A stretch of 32,457 nt of DNA, from positions 1-32,457 of the forward strand of contig JASEFB010000004.1 of the NCBI GenBank assembly GCA_030019325.1, in the 5' to 3' direction. The notes under the pieces are model-generated. The model did no database searches and had not been told where the DNA came from. It worked only from the letters and a program-made list of their open reading frames with translations. Both the position numbers and the translations under genes were made by a program. The stretch is from an archaeon. Lineage in GTDB: Archaea; Halobacteriota; Syntropharchaeia; Alkanophagales; Methanospirareceae. Shown here piece by piece: positions 16,993 to 25,423 of the stretch (the first letter of the stretch is position 1; each line of letters opens with the position of its first letter).

Positions 16993-17853
16993 ATGGGCAT
17001 TCTCTTAGGAGCACCGGTATGGTATGGGAACAGACCATTCAAGAGGACTATAGAAGAGCTTTATAAACTCGGGTTTGACTATTTCGAGTTTTCGTTGGAT
17101 TATCCGTTGCCCGATTGTATGGATGAAGCGGGGAGGAAAGGGCTTAAAGGGCTGTTGGAGGAGTTTGAATTGAAAATCGGGTTTCATTCTCCACTTGATA
17201 TACCCATAGCGCATCCGAGGGATGAGTTAGCTGATGCGAGTAGGACGGTTTTGAGGCGGTGCATGGAATTTTCCGCTGAGTTTCTACCTCTATCGCAATA
17301 CTACAATCTCCATTTGAATCCTCGAGTTTCCACCTATAAGCTTAGGGACGTGAGAGAGGTGATAACAATAAAAGGTCTCAAAAGGTGCAAAGAGCTCACG
17401 AGAATGGCGTCGGAGTTCGGCATACTGGTCACGGTGGAGAATGATTTAGTTCCTTTTGAATGGTCCGATCTGATACTCGAGGCTCTTTCTCTACTCTCTC
17501 CACATTTGCATCTTACCTTTGATGTGGGGCATGCGATAATGGCGGAAATAATCCATTCAAGAATGAAGAGAGAAGATGGTAATTATCTGGATTACCTTCA
17601 GCGGTGGATAGAGAAATGCGGTGCGAAGATACTGGTGGTGCACGTGCACGATTGCTCGTGCACCGGGAATGAGATGCTGGACCATTTATCACTGGGTAGC
17701 GGGGAGTTGGATTTCGACGCGGTATTCGAGCTTGTGAGATCGACCAATTGTAAATATCTGGTGATAGAGACTTTCTGGAAGAATAAGGATAAAATGAGAA
17801 TGGATTATGAAGAGGTGAGAAGAAATGTAGAGTTGTGCAGAAGTTATTTGTAA
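16993..17853 (+). CDS. xylose isomerase-like TIM-barrel protein (sugar phosphate isomerase/endonuclease IV fold)
   Basis: A 286-residue protein of the AP endonuclease 2/xylose isomerase-like superfamily. Metal-site candidates are H64 (IGFHSPLD), H106 (NLHLNP), E149 (VENDL), D177-H180 (TFDVGHA), H217-H219 (VHVHD) and E261 (VIETFW). The strands occur in the order expected for this barrel. The exact substrate cannot be told; both a sugar epimerase/isomerase and a DNA-repair role occur in the family. GGTGGAG 7 nt before ATG supports the start. Confidence 0.75.
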   Translation: MGILLGAPVWYGNRPFKRTIEELYKLGFDYFEFSLDYPLPDCMDEAGRKGLKGLLEEFELKIGFHSPLDIPIAHPRDELADASRTVLRRCMEFSAEFLPLSQYYNLHLNPRVSTYKLRDVREVITIKGLKRCKELTRMASEFGILVTVENDLVPFEWSDLILEALSLLSPHLHLTFDVGHAIMAEIIHSRMKREDGNYLDYLQRWIEKCGAKILVVHVHDCSCTGNEMLDHLSLGSGELDFDAVFELVRSTNCKYLVIETFWKNKDKMRMDYEEVRRNVELCRSYL

Positions 17854-17875
17854 ACCCTTTTGCACGCAAAAGCGT
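17853..17875. terminator. palindrome after the isomerase-like gene
   Basis: CTTTTGC/GCAAAAG (17857-17872, 7 bp, two-base loop) begins immediately after the TAA stop. With its flanks AAACC and CGTTAAC it is a near copy, inverted, of the cas1-cas2 spacer palindrome at 9184-9206. It may serve as a terminator. Confidence 0.5.
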
Positions 17876-17965
17876 TAACAGAAAAAAGCCTCGCCTAAGC
17901 CTTTAAAGGATAGTTTAAGGTAGTGAACCAAAATGACGTAAGTATAGTTTACAGGAGCGGAAAGA

Positions 17966-18580
17966 ATGGCAATAAAATTGGAAGAAATAGATAAAAAGGG
18001 AGCAGTTTCAGTGGAAGAGGCAATAGCTCGGAGGAGATCGAGGAGGTCGTTCAAAAGAACCAAGCTCACAAAGAAGCAACTCTCGCAATTAGCATGGTCT
18101 GCGGGAAAGGCGCCTTCTGCGGGCGCTACGTATCCCCTAGAGTTGTATGTAGTGATAGGAGCGGACTGCGCGGAGGATATAGATGCCGGCATATATCATA
18201 CTGAACGTGGATATTCGGAGTTAGAGGTGCATAAGGAGGGCGATTTAAGAACAGAGTTAGCAGATGCCTGTTTAAGCCAGATGTTCATTGCTCACGCCCC
18301 GGTATCGTTTGTGATTGCTGCTGAATATGAGAGAACAACGCGAAGATACGGAGACCGTGGCGTACGATACGTGCTTATAGAAGTGGGGCATGTATCACAA
18401 AACATATATCTACAGTGCGAGGCGTTGGGTCTGGCTACCGTCGCCATCGGTGCGTTTCATGATGAGGCAGTTGCACGGGTCTTGAGTCTTCCAAGGGAGC
18501 ATAGGCCTCTCTATGTGATGCCGGTGGGTGTGAGTGTAGAAAAGCCAGGCAGATCAATGAATTCACGCATTGAGACATGA
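17966..18580 (+). CDS. SagB-type nitroreductase-family protein
   Basis: A 204-residue FMN-dependent oxidoreductase of the nitroreductase family. The N-terminal RRRSRRSFKR is the phosphate-binding arginine-rich stretch, PSAGATYPLELYVV is the typical SagB/ThcOx-like motif, and GHVSQNIYLQCEALGLATVAIGAFHD is the second FMN-binding block. No peptide substrate gene or YcaO partner lies nearby, so a role in azoline oxidation is not supported and the substrate is unknown. The terminal stop (TGA) lies 6 nt before a palindromic element. Confidence 0.85.
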   Translation: MAIKLEEIDKKGAVSVEEAIARRRSRRSFKRTKLTKKQLSQLAWSAGKAPSAGATYPLELYVVIGADCAEDIDAGIYHTERGYSELEVHKEGDLRTELADACLSQMFIAHAPVSFVIAAEYERTTRRYGDRGVRYVLIEVGHVSQNIYLQCEALGLATVAIGAFHDEAVARVLSLPREHRPLYVMPVGVSVEKPGRSMNSRIET

Positions 18581-18586
18581 ACGCAT

Positions 18587-18653
18587 GTGGGGCCCTGCCC
18601 CACGACCCCGCAATCGCGGGCTCTGCCCGCGTTCCCGCGAGCCTGAAAGGCTC
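18587..18653. repeat. palindromic element copy 4, between convergent genes
   Basis: Three hairpins: GTGGGGC/GCCCCAC (18587-18603, loop CCT), CGCGGGC/GCCCGCG (18615-18631, loop TCT) and GAGCC/GGCTC (18639-18653, loop TGAAA). The linker GACCCCGCA after the first is identical to the one in the PolD gene. It lies between the convergent nitroreductase and ndk genes and could serve as a bidirectional terminator. Confidence 0.8.
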
Positions 18654-18662
18654 AGTAAGAGC

Positions 18663-19190
18663 TTATGCCCATTCAATCACTTCGCAATTGTTCTTAATGA
18701 CCTTTTTGGTGGGGTAGATCTCTTCAATAATCTCGTCCGGATCGAACCAAAGATAGATCTCTTTTTTCGCGGATTCCTCGGAGTCCGAGCAATGGATGAC
18801 ATTCTCCATGATACCTTTTTTGTTAATCCTGCCGTATGCTCCGCGGATGGACATCGGGTCTGCTTCGAGCGGATTCGTTGCACCGGCGATCCTTCGCACT
18901 TTTGAGATCGCGTCCTCCCCTTTGTACACAAACGCAAGTACGCGTTCATACTCTGGGCCATAGGTTTTACCGGAAAAGTATTCATAAAGGTCATTAAAAA
19001 ACGGTTCGTCTTTTAAATGCTCGTAATGCTGCTCCGCAAGTTCCCGGGATACCTTGACAACCTTTGCACCAATGATCCTCAGGCGTGCTTCTGAAAGGCG
19101 GGTGAGGATGTTCCCGGTCAAGGATTTCACCAGTGCGTCTGGCTTCAAAATAATCAGTGTGTATTGAGGGTTCTTTGTTGCTTCGGTCAT
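18663..19190 (-). CDS. ndk: nucleoside diphosphate kinase (long variant)
   Basis: Transfers the gamma-phosphate from ATP to nucleoside diphosphates through a phosphohistidine. The N-terminal TLIILKPDAL, the IAGATNPLEADPMSIRGAYG block and the active-site motif ENVIHCSDSEES (H133) are all present. At 175 residues it is longer than the usual 130-150; extra residues occur around 58-80 (KDEPFFNDLYEYFSGKTYGP). A possible TATA (TTTATA) lies about 45 nt upstream. It faces a short relic of a normal-type NDK on the plus strand. Confidence 0.93.
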   Translation of the reverse strand: MTEATKNPQYTLIILKPDALVKSLTGNILTRLSEARLRIIGAKVVKVSRELAEQHYEHLKDEPFFNDLYEYFSGKTYGPEYERVLAFVYKGEDAISKVRRIAGATNPLEADPMSIRGAYGRINKKGIMENVIHCSDSEESAKKEIYLWFDPDEIIEEIYPTKKVIKNNCEVIEWA

Positions 19191-19259
19191 TGCTTGTACA
19201 CCTTTCTGGTTACCTTTTCAAGAGGATTATTCAGTATAAATATAAGATCTAACATATAA

Positions 19260-19328
19260 ATTCACGTGATCGAAGGTGAAAATGCAATCGCAGTGGCGAG
19301 GGAAATGGCAGGCGCAACAAGCACCTAA
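19260..19328 (+). pseudogene. fragment of a canonical nucleoside diphosphate kinase gene
   Basis: Twenty-two codons read IHVIEGENAIAVAREM, then AGATST and a stop. This matches the central NDK segment (VxVLEGENAVxxxRxxxGATxP). A stop directly precedes it in frame, so only this piece remains. The intact ndk at 18663 is on the other strand and its matching segment (FVYKGEDAISKVRRIAGATNP) differs clearly, so it is not a recent copy of it. Confidence 0.5.
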
Positions 19329-19937
19329 TTACTTCCCTTTTCGGTGTAATTTAAGTAAATTCAGATACTGTTCTTTAGACCAGGGTCTTCTATGGGGAAA
19401 TATTCTTTCGCTTACAAATCTGACATCTTCTACGGTGTAAAATGCATGTGCATTATATCGTTTGATAATCTCAATGATATTGGGAAGATCATGACGGTCT
19501 AAAATGACATAAATGATCTTTACTTGCCCTTCAATGCCTTCTGCATCGGTACTCGTAACTCCATAACCTTCAGATTTAAGAACCTCTACTAATTTAGATG
19601 CCCTCTTTCTGGTAATAATTCGAATAATCTCTGTCCCTATTAACAACTTATTGTCCAGGTAGATGCCAACAAAAGTTCCAATCGCAAAGCCACCAGCATA
19701 AGCAACATAATAAACAATGTTTGTAAAATGTTGAAAAATCTGAGCAATTGCAAGAAGCCAAACCACTATCTCAAAAAAACCGACCACCGGTGCAAGATAT
19801 TTGAAGCCTTTAGAAATAAAGATAACGCGAATTGTGCCAAGGCTCACATCTAAAACGCGCGCAATAAATATGAACAATGGCAGAAGAACCAGTGTATATA
19901 TCTCGGAACTGAAGAATGGTAGGTAGCCCATATTCAT
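19329..19937 (-). CDS. UPF0316 membrane protein (DUF5698/DUF2179)
   Basis: A 202-residue protein with three N-terminal membrane helices (about 14-32, 45-70, 74-98) and a cytoplasmic C-terminal DUF2179 domain (GVTSTDAEGIEGQVKIIYVI, then RYNAHAFYTVEDVRFV). The motif RVLDVSLGTIRVIFISKG is typical of UPF0316/YebE-like proteins. The function of the family is not established; DUF2179 domains are thought to bind small ligands. It sits alone, tail to the ndk relic. Confidence 0.85.
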   Translation of the reverse strand: MNMGYLPFFSSEIYTLVLLPLFIFIARVLDVSLGTIRVIFISKGFKYLAPVVGFFEIVVWLLAIAQIFQHFTNIVYYVAYAGGFAIGTFVGIYLDNKLLIGTEIIRIITRKRASKLVEVLKSEGYGVTSTDAEGIEGQVKIIYVILDRHDLPNIIEIIKRYNAHAFYTVEDVRFVSERIFPHRRPWSKEQYLNLLKLHRKGK

Positions 19938-20005
19938 CCTCGCCTTAAATCAGTTTGTCGCATGATGAAATTATACCTAATTGATGAAGATGTATAAAAA
20001 AGCTT

Positions 20006-21295
20006 TCACGTCAACAACCGCACCAAAAACTTCACATAATCCTTTAAATCCTTGATTCTAACGTTCTCATCAGGTCCGTGCGCGTTGCTCTCGATCGATC
20101 TGCCAACACCAAAAGCACAAACTGGTTGCTTTGTCCTTTGAACGGCATAAGCAACATCTAAACCCCCTTGCACACCTATTATTCCTTTAGAAACGCCAAA
20201 GGCATCAGATGCTGCAGCCTTTACCCGTCTTACCCATTCGTTATCCGGATCGGTAAACATAGGCGGGTAGCCAGGTTTACAATACAGTTCTAATTCTATT
20301 CCATGCTTTGTTTTTATGGCTTCTACTGCATCTTCAAACTCTTGTATCACTTCCTCAACTGCTTCCTCGGATATATAGCGCCGGTCGCCCCGCAGGGTGC
20401 AACTCGGTGGTATAAGATTCTCCTTCACACCACCGTTTATCATCGTAACGTTAAAGACCGGCTTTATATGCCTCTGTCCTATTAGTTCCGTGATGTCAGG
20501 ACTGCAGGGTACTTTCGATTCCCTATGCTCAATCTCCTTCTTCAGCTCTTCTAACTCCCGAACCACGAGCAGTGCCTTTTCGATCGCATTCACACCCAAA
20601 AATGGCAGAGAACTATGGCATGACTTGCCATATACCTTTATCTCCCAGTTCATCACACCATTCGTTGCTACAATTATACCCTCGTTATCACCATCCATAC
20701 AGAGTAAATAATCGCCCTGTAGGAGTCCGTCATCGGCAAAGAAGCACAACCCGGAATAGAGTCCGATCTCTTCATCCGTGGTTAACGCAACCCGAATGTT
20801 ATAGGTGCTCTCTAATCCCAGCTCATCCATAATGCGTAATGCAGTTACAAGTGATGCGACGCTTCCTTTCGAATCCGCGACACCACGCCCATATACCCTG
20901 TCATCGCTAACCACTGGATCAAAGGGAGCGGTACTCCACCCTTCTCCTGCTGGAACCACATCTAAATGCGTGTATATCACGATACTCTCCTCTGCGCCGA
21001 AATTCTTGGTGGCGAGGAGGTTCACTCTCTCACCTCGTAACTCCTCTTTCTTTTGCCGCGCTTCATATACCTCTTCCGGCATCGCTATCCTTTCGCATCC
21101 AAACCCAAAATCCTCAAATACCAGGATAAGCCAATCAACTATTTTCCCATAATTCTCGCCTGGGGGAACAAATGTAGGTATTCTGACCAATTCCTTGAGA
21201 CAATCAATAAGATACTTTTGAGTTTCTTCTCTTTCCGCTATTTCTTCCAGATCCTCTTTTATTTCTTCTTCCATCTTTCCCTTTTTGTCGCTCAT
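20006..21295 (-). CDS. M20 family metallopeptidase (DapE/ArgE-like)
   Basis: A 429-residue zinc-dependent amidohydrolase of the M20 family. Metal ligands and catalytic residues are visible: H110 and D112 (THLDVVPAG), D141 (GRGVADSKG), E175-E176 (TTDEEIGLYSG), D201 or D203 (MDGDNEG) and H406 (NAHGPDENVR). The lid/dimerisation domain occupies about 210-320 (KVYGKSCHSSLPFLGVNA). It could be a succinyl-diaminopimelate desuccinylase-like enzyme, an acetylornithine deacetylase or a dipeptidase; the sequence alone does not decide. The N-terminal 22 residues are very charged. Confidence 0.87.
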   Translation of the reverse strand: MSDKKGKMEEEIKEDLEEIAEREETQKYLIDCLKELVRIPTFVPPGENYGKIVDWLILVFEDFGFGCERIAMPEEVYEARQKKEELRGERVNLLATKNFGAEESIVIYTHLDVVPAGEGWSTAPFDPVVSDDRVYGRGVADSKGSVASLVTALRIMDELGLESTYNIRVALTTDEEIGLYSGLCFFADDGLLQGDYLLCMDGDNEGIIVATNGVMNWEIKVYGKSCHSSLPFLGVNAIEKALLVVRELEELKKEIEHRESKVPCSPDITELIGQRHIKPVFNVTMINGGVKENLIPPSCTLRGDRRYISEEAVEEVIQEFEDAVEAIKTKHGIELELYCKPGYPPMFTDPDNEWVRRVKAAASDAFGVSKGIIGVQGGLDVAYAVQRTKQPVCAFGVGRSIESNAHGPDENVRIKDLKDYVKFLVRLLT

Positions 21296-21356
21296 ACTTA
21301 CAACAATCTTAAATACGCAGACAAAAATAGTAAAGCGGGGGTGAGACGATTAATTA

Positions 21357-22037
21357 ATGCACGAGAAATTTAGCTGCATGGTGGTTGATTGGGACTATGC
21401 ATACGACCTCTGCAAGGATGTACGTGAGGAGATAACGGCTGCTGGATTTGAGCCGGATGTCATAATTGGAGTGGCGCGAGGAGGCTGGTTTTTAGCTCGA
21501 GTGCTGTGTGATTTCTTTCTGCTTAAAGAGTTGCTCAGTTTGAAGATGGAACACTGGGGGATAACAGCTACGATTACTGGTGATGCTCAGATGAAATACG
21601 GGCTTGATGAGGAAGCTAAGAGAAGACTGAAAGAGAAGAAAGTACTGATAGCAGATGACGTGACTGATACCGGGGAGAGCATAAATCTTGTAGTTAAGTA
21701 TGTTAAATCACTGGGAGTAAAGGATGTAAAAACCGCAACCATGCATCATAAAACGTCTTCCTCCTTCATTCCCGATTTCTATGGCGAGCTTATACGAGAA
21801 TGGAAATGGGTGATCTATCCCTGGAGCATCCATGAAGACGTGATGGAGTTAGCAGGGAAGGTACTTGCTAAAGGTGAGAGGTGGATGAGTCTGGGTGAAA
21901 TAAGGGCTTCTATGAAGGAAGAGTTTGATTTTTACGTGCCCTATCATCTGCTCAAGGAAGTAGTGGAGAATATGGCATTCCACGGTAAAATAAAAAGTAA
22001 AGAAGAAAGGGGGAAGGAGGTGTGGCTGCTGTGCTAA
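21357..22037 (+). CDS. phosphoribosyltransferase (purine type) with C-terminal extension
   Basis: A type I PRTase, 226 residues. The PRPP-binding loop is VLIADDVTDTGES (96-108) and the first loop is IIGVARGGWFLARVL. This fits COG2236-type xanthine/hypoxanthine phosphoribosyltransferases. After the core (about residue 165) an extra 60-residue helical segment (MSLGEIRASMKEEF to the end) looks like a winged-helix tail. It may use xanthine, guanine or hypoxanthine. Start ATG 21357 with GGGGGTGA upstream; M8 is an alternative. Confidence 0.85.
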   Translation: MHEKFSCMVVDWDYAYDLCKDVREEITAAGFEPDVIIGVARGGWFLARVLCDFFLLKELLSLKMEHWGITATITGDAQMKYGLDEEAKRRLKEKKVLIADDVTDTGESINLVVKYVKSLGVKDVKTATMHHKTSSSFIPDFYGELIREWKWVIYPWSIHEDVMELAGKVLAKGERWMSLGEIRASMKEEFDFYVPYHLLKEVVENMAFHGKIKSKEERGKEVWLLC

Positions 22038-22067
22038 GGCTAAAGATTGACATTTACGATTTATTAA

Positions 22068-23162
22068 TCAAAGCCATGTTATACTCTCGATAGCCTCAGA
22101 AAAACCTTTTATCCCTTTCACCTCTCCTCCCGAATAAATTTCTTTTCTCTCCACCGTTACTGACCCATTTTCGTCCATATCAAAACCATATACCCTTATT
22201 AGTTCTAAGGACTCATCTCTGGCGGATTTTCTGGCAATCGCTCCAAGAAGTATATCCGAATGTGTGGAGAGGATGAAATTTATATTTTCATAATTCTGGC
22301 ATGTGTTTACAAACCATTCTCCGAATTTCACTTGCGCAGGCGGGTGCAAATGAGCCTCTGGCTCGTCAATAAAAACAAAAACTTGCTCTCCCTCCTCACA
22401 ATCGTTCACGGCTTGGTGAAGGATTGGTAACATCACCCATAATTCTTGAACTCCAGATGATGCCTCAAATAGGTGTAGTAATACGTGGCGTAAATCGTCT
22501 TCATAAGCTAACTCTGGGAGAGTCCTTCCGCCTAAAAGCTCTTCCTCTATCTTCTCCACTTGCTTGTTTCTTTTGTAATCACGCGATAATAGTGGGATAA
22601 TATCCGTTACGGTAGCATCTAATCCAAGTAGTAACGCAGCGGGAATTAGAAAGCGTTTCATATCTCCCGTAAAAATTGATTCTAAGTCTTTAATTTTTTC
22701 TGGCTCAATTCCAAACCTGTTTTGCATATCTTTTTTAACTATTTCTCCTCTATTTGCTGCAAGCATCCCAGATCCGCCCAATGCAATTGTATGTATCAGA
22801 AACATTATCGAAAGCGATCTCGTGGGCACATAATACCCCCTGAGTACGTTACCTTCCAGTTTGATGATTGGGTCTTTTTCCCTAAAGAGTTCTATTAATA
22901 AACTTATGCTATCAGCATTAACTTTCGCATATCCGCTGTCTGAATTGCTCCTTAATAATCTTCTCATAGAACCTAATGTCCCTCCAGCCATCACATAAAC
23001 CGGCACATATTCTTCTTCTTGTGAAGCCATGCAACTATAAATAATCCGTGAGGCGATACTCTTTCATGAATTATTAGGTCCTACAAATACAGTTATCCTT
23101 GATAGCTTTATTTTCCCTCTTACTATTGGTCCTATATTTTCTATTTCCGCTTCAACAACCAT
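22068..23162 (-). pseudogene. AAA-family ATPase interrupted by a stop in the Walker A motif
   Basis: The open part (from ATG 23030) has the C-terminal ATPase motifs: Walker B VFVFIDEPEAHLHP and ILSTHSD. It lacks Walker A. Reading upstream in the same frame to ATG 23162 gives MVVEAEIENIGPIVRGKIKL, then ITVFVGPNNS, a TGA at 23066-23064, then KSIASRIIYS joining the ORF. So the Walker A GPNNSGKS has lost its glycine: GGA became TGA by one substitution. The whole gene would be 364 codons, an AAA_21/OLD-like ATPase. Any product starting at 23030 could not bind ATP normally. It follows a split PIN-like gene. Confidence 0.85.
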
Positions 23163-23195
23163 TTTATAAATTATAAGTTATGTCCATTATTAAAT

Positions 23196-23552
23196 CTATC
23201 TCTCTATCACAGATTTAAAACTTAACGAGTCCTTCTCAATATGCTCAGCCCTTAGCCTGGGTATTTTCTCTCGCATTCGCCTGAAAAACGTATAATCCGC
23301 GGTGATAAATAATGTTGGATGTTTAGACCATTCAACTGCCGCTACCTTTGCAAATTTTGCATCATCATCTCCGAAATATCTTCTAAATCTCTCAGGAATG
23401 CCTCTGTTATCCCATAACTTTCTTATCTCAGAACTATTCAATTTAGATTCAACGTAACTGCTTGTATATAGCCTTAATGTCGCTATTTGTCCATGATGAA
23501 CGGTTAACCTTGCCAGTCTCTCCAATTTTTTCTTAAAGTTCAATAATCTCAT
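23196..23552 (-). pseudogene. C-terminal part of a split PIN-like protein
   Basis: 118 residues, starting MRLLNFKKKLERLARL. The segment FGDDDAKFAKVAAVEWSKHP then TLFITADYTFFRR resembles the C-terminal half of PIN nucleases (an acidic helix start, then a strand with TxD). The N-terminal PIN strand is missing here but present in the preceding, overlapping frame (23533-23787). The simplest reading is one about 195-residue gene with a frameshift near 23533-23552. It could also be two coupled genes. Confidence 0.5.
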
Positions 23553-23787
23553 CCGGGCTCATACCAAACTTTCTACATATCACATTTATCATGTCTTGGC
23601 TAATACTCATGGCTACCCTTCTGCCAATTTCCCTACCAATTGCGCTAAGTAATTCCTCTGTTATCTTGTACAATCTCTCTTCACGTATTTCTTCCTCCCT
23701 GTTTTCTCTATAACAAAGCCCCATTATAATGCCAGCATCGAATATGACAGCAATTTCACCCCTTTTCTCCGCTCCAAACTCCTTCAC
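23533..23787 (-). pseudogene. N-terminal part of a split PIN-like protein
   Basis: 84 residues. IAVIFDAGIIMGLCYREN has the first PIN strand with its catalytic Asp (D17). The rest is helical (ITEELLSAIGREIGRRVAMS) and ends MSPDEIIEL. The next frame begins inside its last 20 bases and supplies the rest of a PIN-like fold. It lies 33 nt downstream of mch and just upstream of the broken AAA ATPase. Confidence 0.5.
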
Positions 23788-23820
23788 TTACAAATCACCC
23801 GCTGCCTCTAATCGAAAGAA

Positions 23821-24786
23821 TTATACTGTCTCTATCCCAAAGGACTCCAGTAACACCTCGGGATTTATCGCCCCACTGGTAAATGTTTTACCACTGTTCA
23901 AATCGTTCAATGTGATCTCCGCAGGAGCGAACATGGCAGCATCTACTTTGAAGAAGTCGAATCCAGTGTTTTTAAAGGTGACATAGAATGGCTGTCCATA
24001 ATCACGTGAGTTCCGTGAGGGCACTTTCTGTACGTAGCCTTTCAATTCCTCTACCTTCTCGTACTCCACCGCATAATACACGCGACCACAGTATATAATG
24101 CAATCATTGGTCGAACCCATACATTTCACATCATCACCAACGAGAGGTGAGATCGGTACGATCCCATGAGCATGTTTTATGCTGTTTATGTCAAACCCCA
24201 GAGTTTCGAGCTTGTGAATCCCTGTTTCTACCACTCTCGCGGATATTTGCACCGTGCCCGCAACGGAGGCCGTGGGCACCACCACGATATAGAGGTCCTC
24301 GGGTTCCACCCTGCATGCCTTCGCGATCTCCGCTGTCACTTCCTCGTCAGGTATCGTGCTGCTTTCTAAGACCAATACCGCCTCATCTGCATCGTCTGTA
24401 TACATTATCTTCTCATAGAGCTCGCGGGGATTGAGCGAAAGCGCCCTCGCCGGTCCCGACCCCATGCCGAAGAATTTCTTCACCTTTATCCGCCATCCCG
24501 CAAATTGCGATGCCATGCAGGCGATTATAGGATGGTCTGTGGTAACTTCTATTGCCGGTACGGTAAGTTTACCAAGGTTAAAACTGCTGAATTTAAGATC
24601 CGCAAGGTCAGCCATACATATTCTCGCGACGTATAACCCCGCTTCAAATCCCCCCTCTTCTTCCACACCCGCATCTATTATCGTTGTCCCGTTATCCAGC
24701 TCCTCGATACCCACATTCAACTCATCTGCATTGTCCATCATCTCTTCAAATACGTCCAATCCATACTCATTCACGCTTATCATCAT
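23821..24786 (-). CDS. mch: methenyltetrahydromethanopterin cyclohydrolase
   Basis: Interconverts 5-formyl-H4MPT and 5,10-methenyl-H4MPT in the C1 pathway of methanogens and methanotrophic archaea; cytoplasmic. Family blocks are clear: SVNEYGLDVFEEMMDNADEL, HPIIACMASQFAGWRI, FFGMGSGPARAL, VVPTASVAGTVQISARVVE and HAHGIVPISPLVGDD. Its length is normal for the family. I chose ATG 24786 (MMISVNEYG) because GGGTGGTT lies upstream; an in-frame ATG at 24819 would add eleven unusual residues. The neighbours are not C1-pathway genes. Confidence 0.95.
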   Translation of the reverse strand: MMISVNEYGLDVFEEMMDNADELNVGIEELDNGTTIIDAGVEEEGGFEAGLYVARICMADLADLKFSSFNLGKLTVPAIEVTTDHPIIACMASQFAGWRIKVKKFFGMGSGPARALSLNPRELYEKIMYTDDADEAVLVLESSTIPDEEVTAEIAKACRVEPEDLYIVVVPTASVAGTVQISARVVETGIHKLETLGFDINSIKHAHGIVPISPLVGDDVKCMGSTNDCIIYCGRVYYAVEYEKVEELKGYVQKVPSRNSRDYGQPFYVTFKNTGFDFFKVDAAMFAPAEITLNDLNSGKTFTSGAINPEVLLESFGIETV

Positions 24787-24850
24787 TCTAACCACCCTTT
24801 CTAAAGCAAAGCCATTCACCTATTTATAAGAATAGGATTTTTTTTGAGTT

Positions 24851-25423
24851 ATGAATGAGTATAAAACTGTCCTGTTTGAGCCCAGATTACGAGTTAAAAT
24901 GCTGGAAGAATTAGTTTACCCCTCTATTTTTCGGTCATCATGGCAAGAAGAAGAAAAAATTCGGGCTCTGTTTCGGCATAAACTCAGGGTGGCTGAAAGT
25001 ATAAAAGGAATAGGGGATGCAGAAGAGCGGGAAGAGCTATGCAATGCCCTGAACGCACTTTACTCCTATTACCTAGCCCTTATCGGGTGCTCCTCGTCTG
25101 AAGTAGAAAAAGGGGAAAGCGCGGTTAAGGAAGAATTTAAACGGATAGAAATAGAGGTTAAGGCCTATATACCCGCTCAGAGTGAATCCGCAGAAGAAGT
25201 GACAGCTTCCGTGAGATGGATAAAAGCTCGTTTAGGAATGGTATGGGCTCAACTCGTGAAGAACGCATCTATGCATCACCCCTTCACCGAGGACGAATTG
25301 GATAAATTCAAGAAGGATTTAAATCGTATAGAACTGAAATTGTCTGAGCAACCCAATTCTCAGGCTAAAGTAGATATAGGTGAGGAGATAAAAAGACTGA
25401 GAGAACTCCTGTTATCTGAGTAG
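24851..25423 (+). CDS. hypothetical helical protein
   Basis: I do not recognise this 190-residue protein. It is rich in Glu, Lys and Leu, has no membrane segment or signal, and is probably all helical with a coiled-coil tendency at the C-terminus (DEEIKRLRELL-like). Two short conserved-looking stretches are YPSIFRSSWQEEEKIRALFR and WIKARLGMVWAQLVKNASM. Its 3' end overlaps the convergent DUF460 gene by 12 bases. It is divergent from mch, with 64 bp between the two starts. Confidence 0.7.
   Translation: MNEYKTVLFEPRLRVKMLEELVYPSIFRSSWQEEEKIRALFRHKLRVAESIKGIGDAEEREELCNALNALYSYYLALIGCSSSEVEKGESAVKEEFKRIEIEVKAYIPAQSESAEEVTASVRWIKARLGMVWAQLVKNASMHHPFTEDELDKFKKDLNRIELKLSEQPNSQAKVDIGEEIKRLRELLLSE

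Noticed and set aside
23064..23066. TGA in the Walker A motif read as a recoded amino acid (glycine, selenocysteine or pyrrolysine-like)
   Set aside because: TGA ends other intact genes here (cas1, the nitroreductase, DUF89), and no recoding element is visible. A point mutation is simpler.
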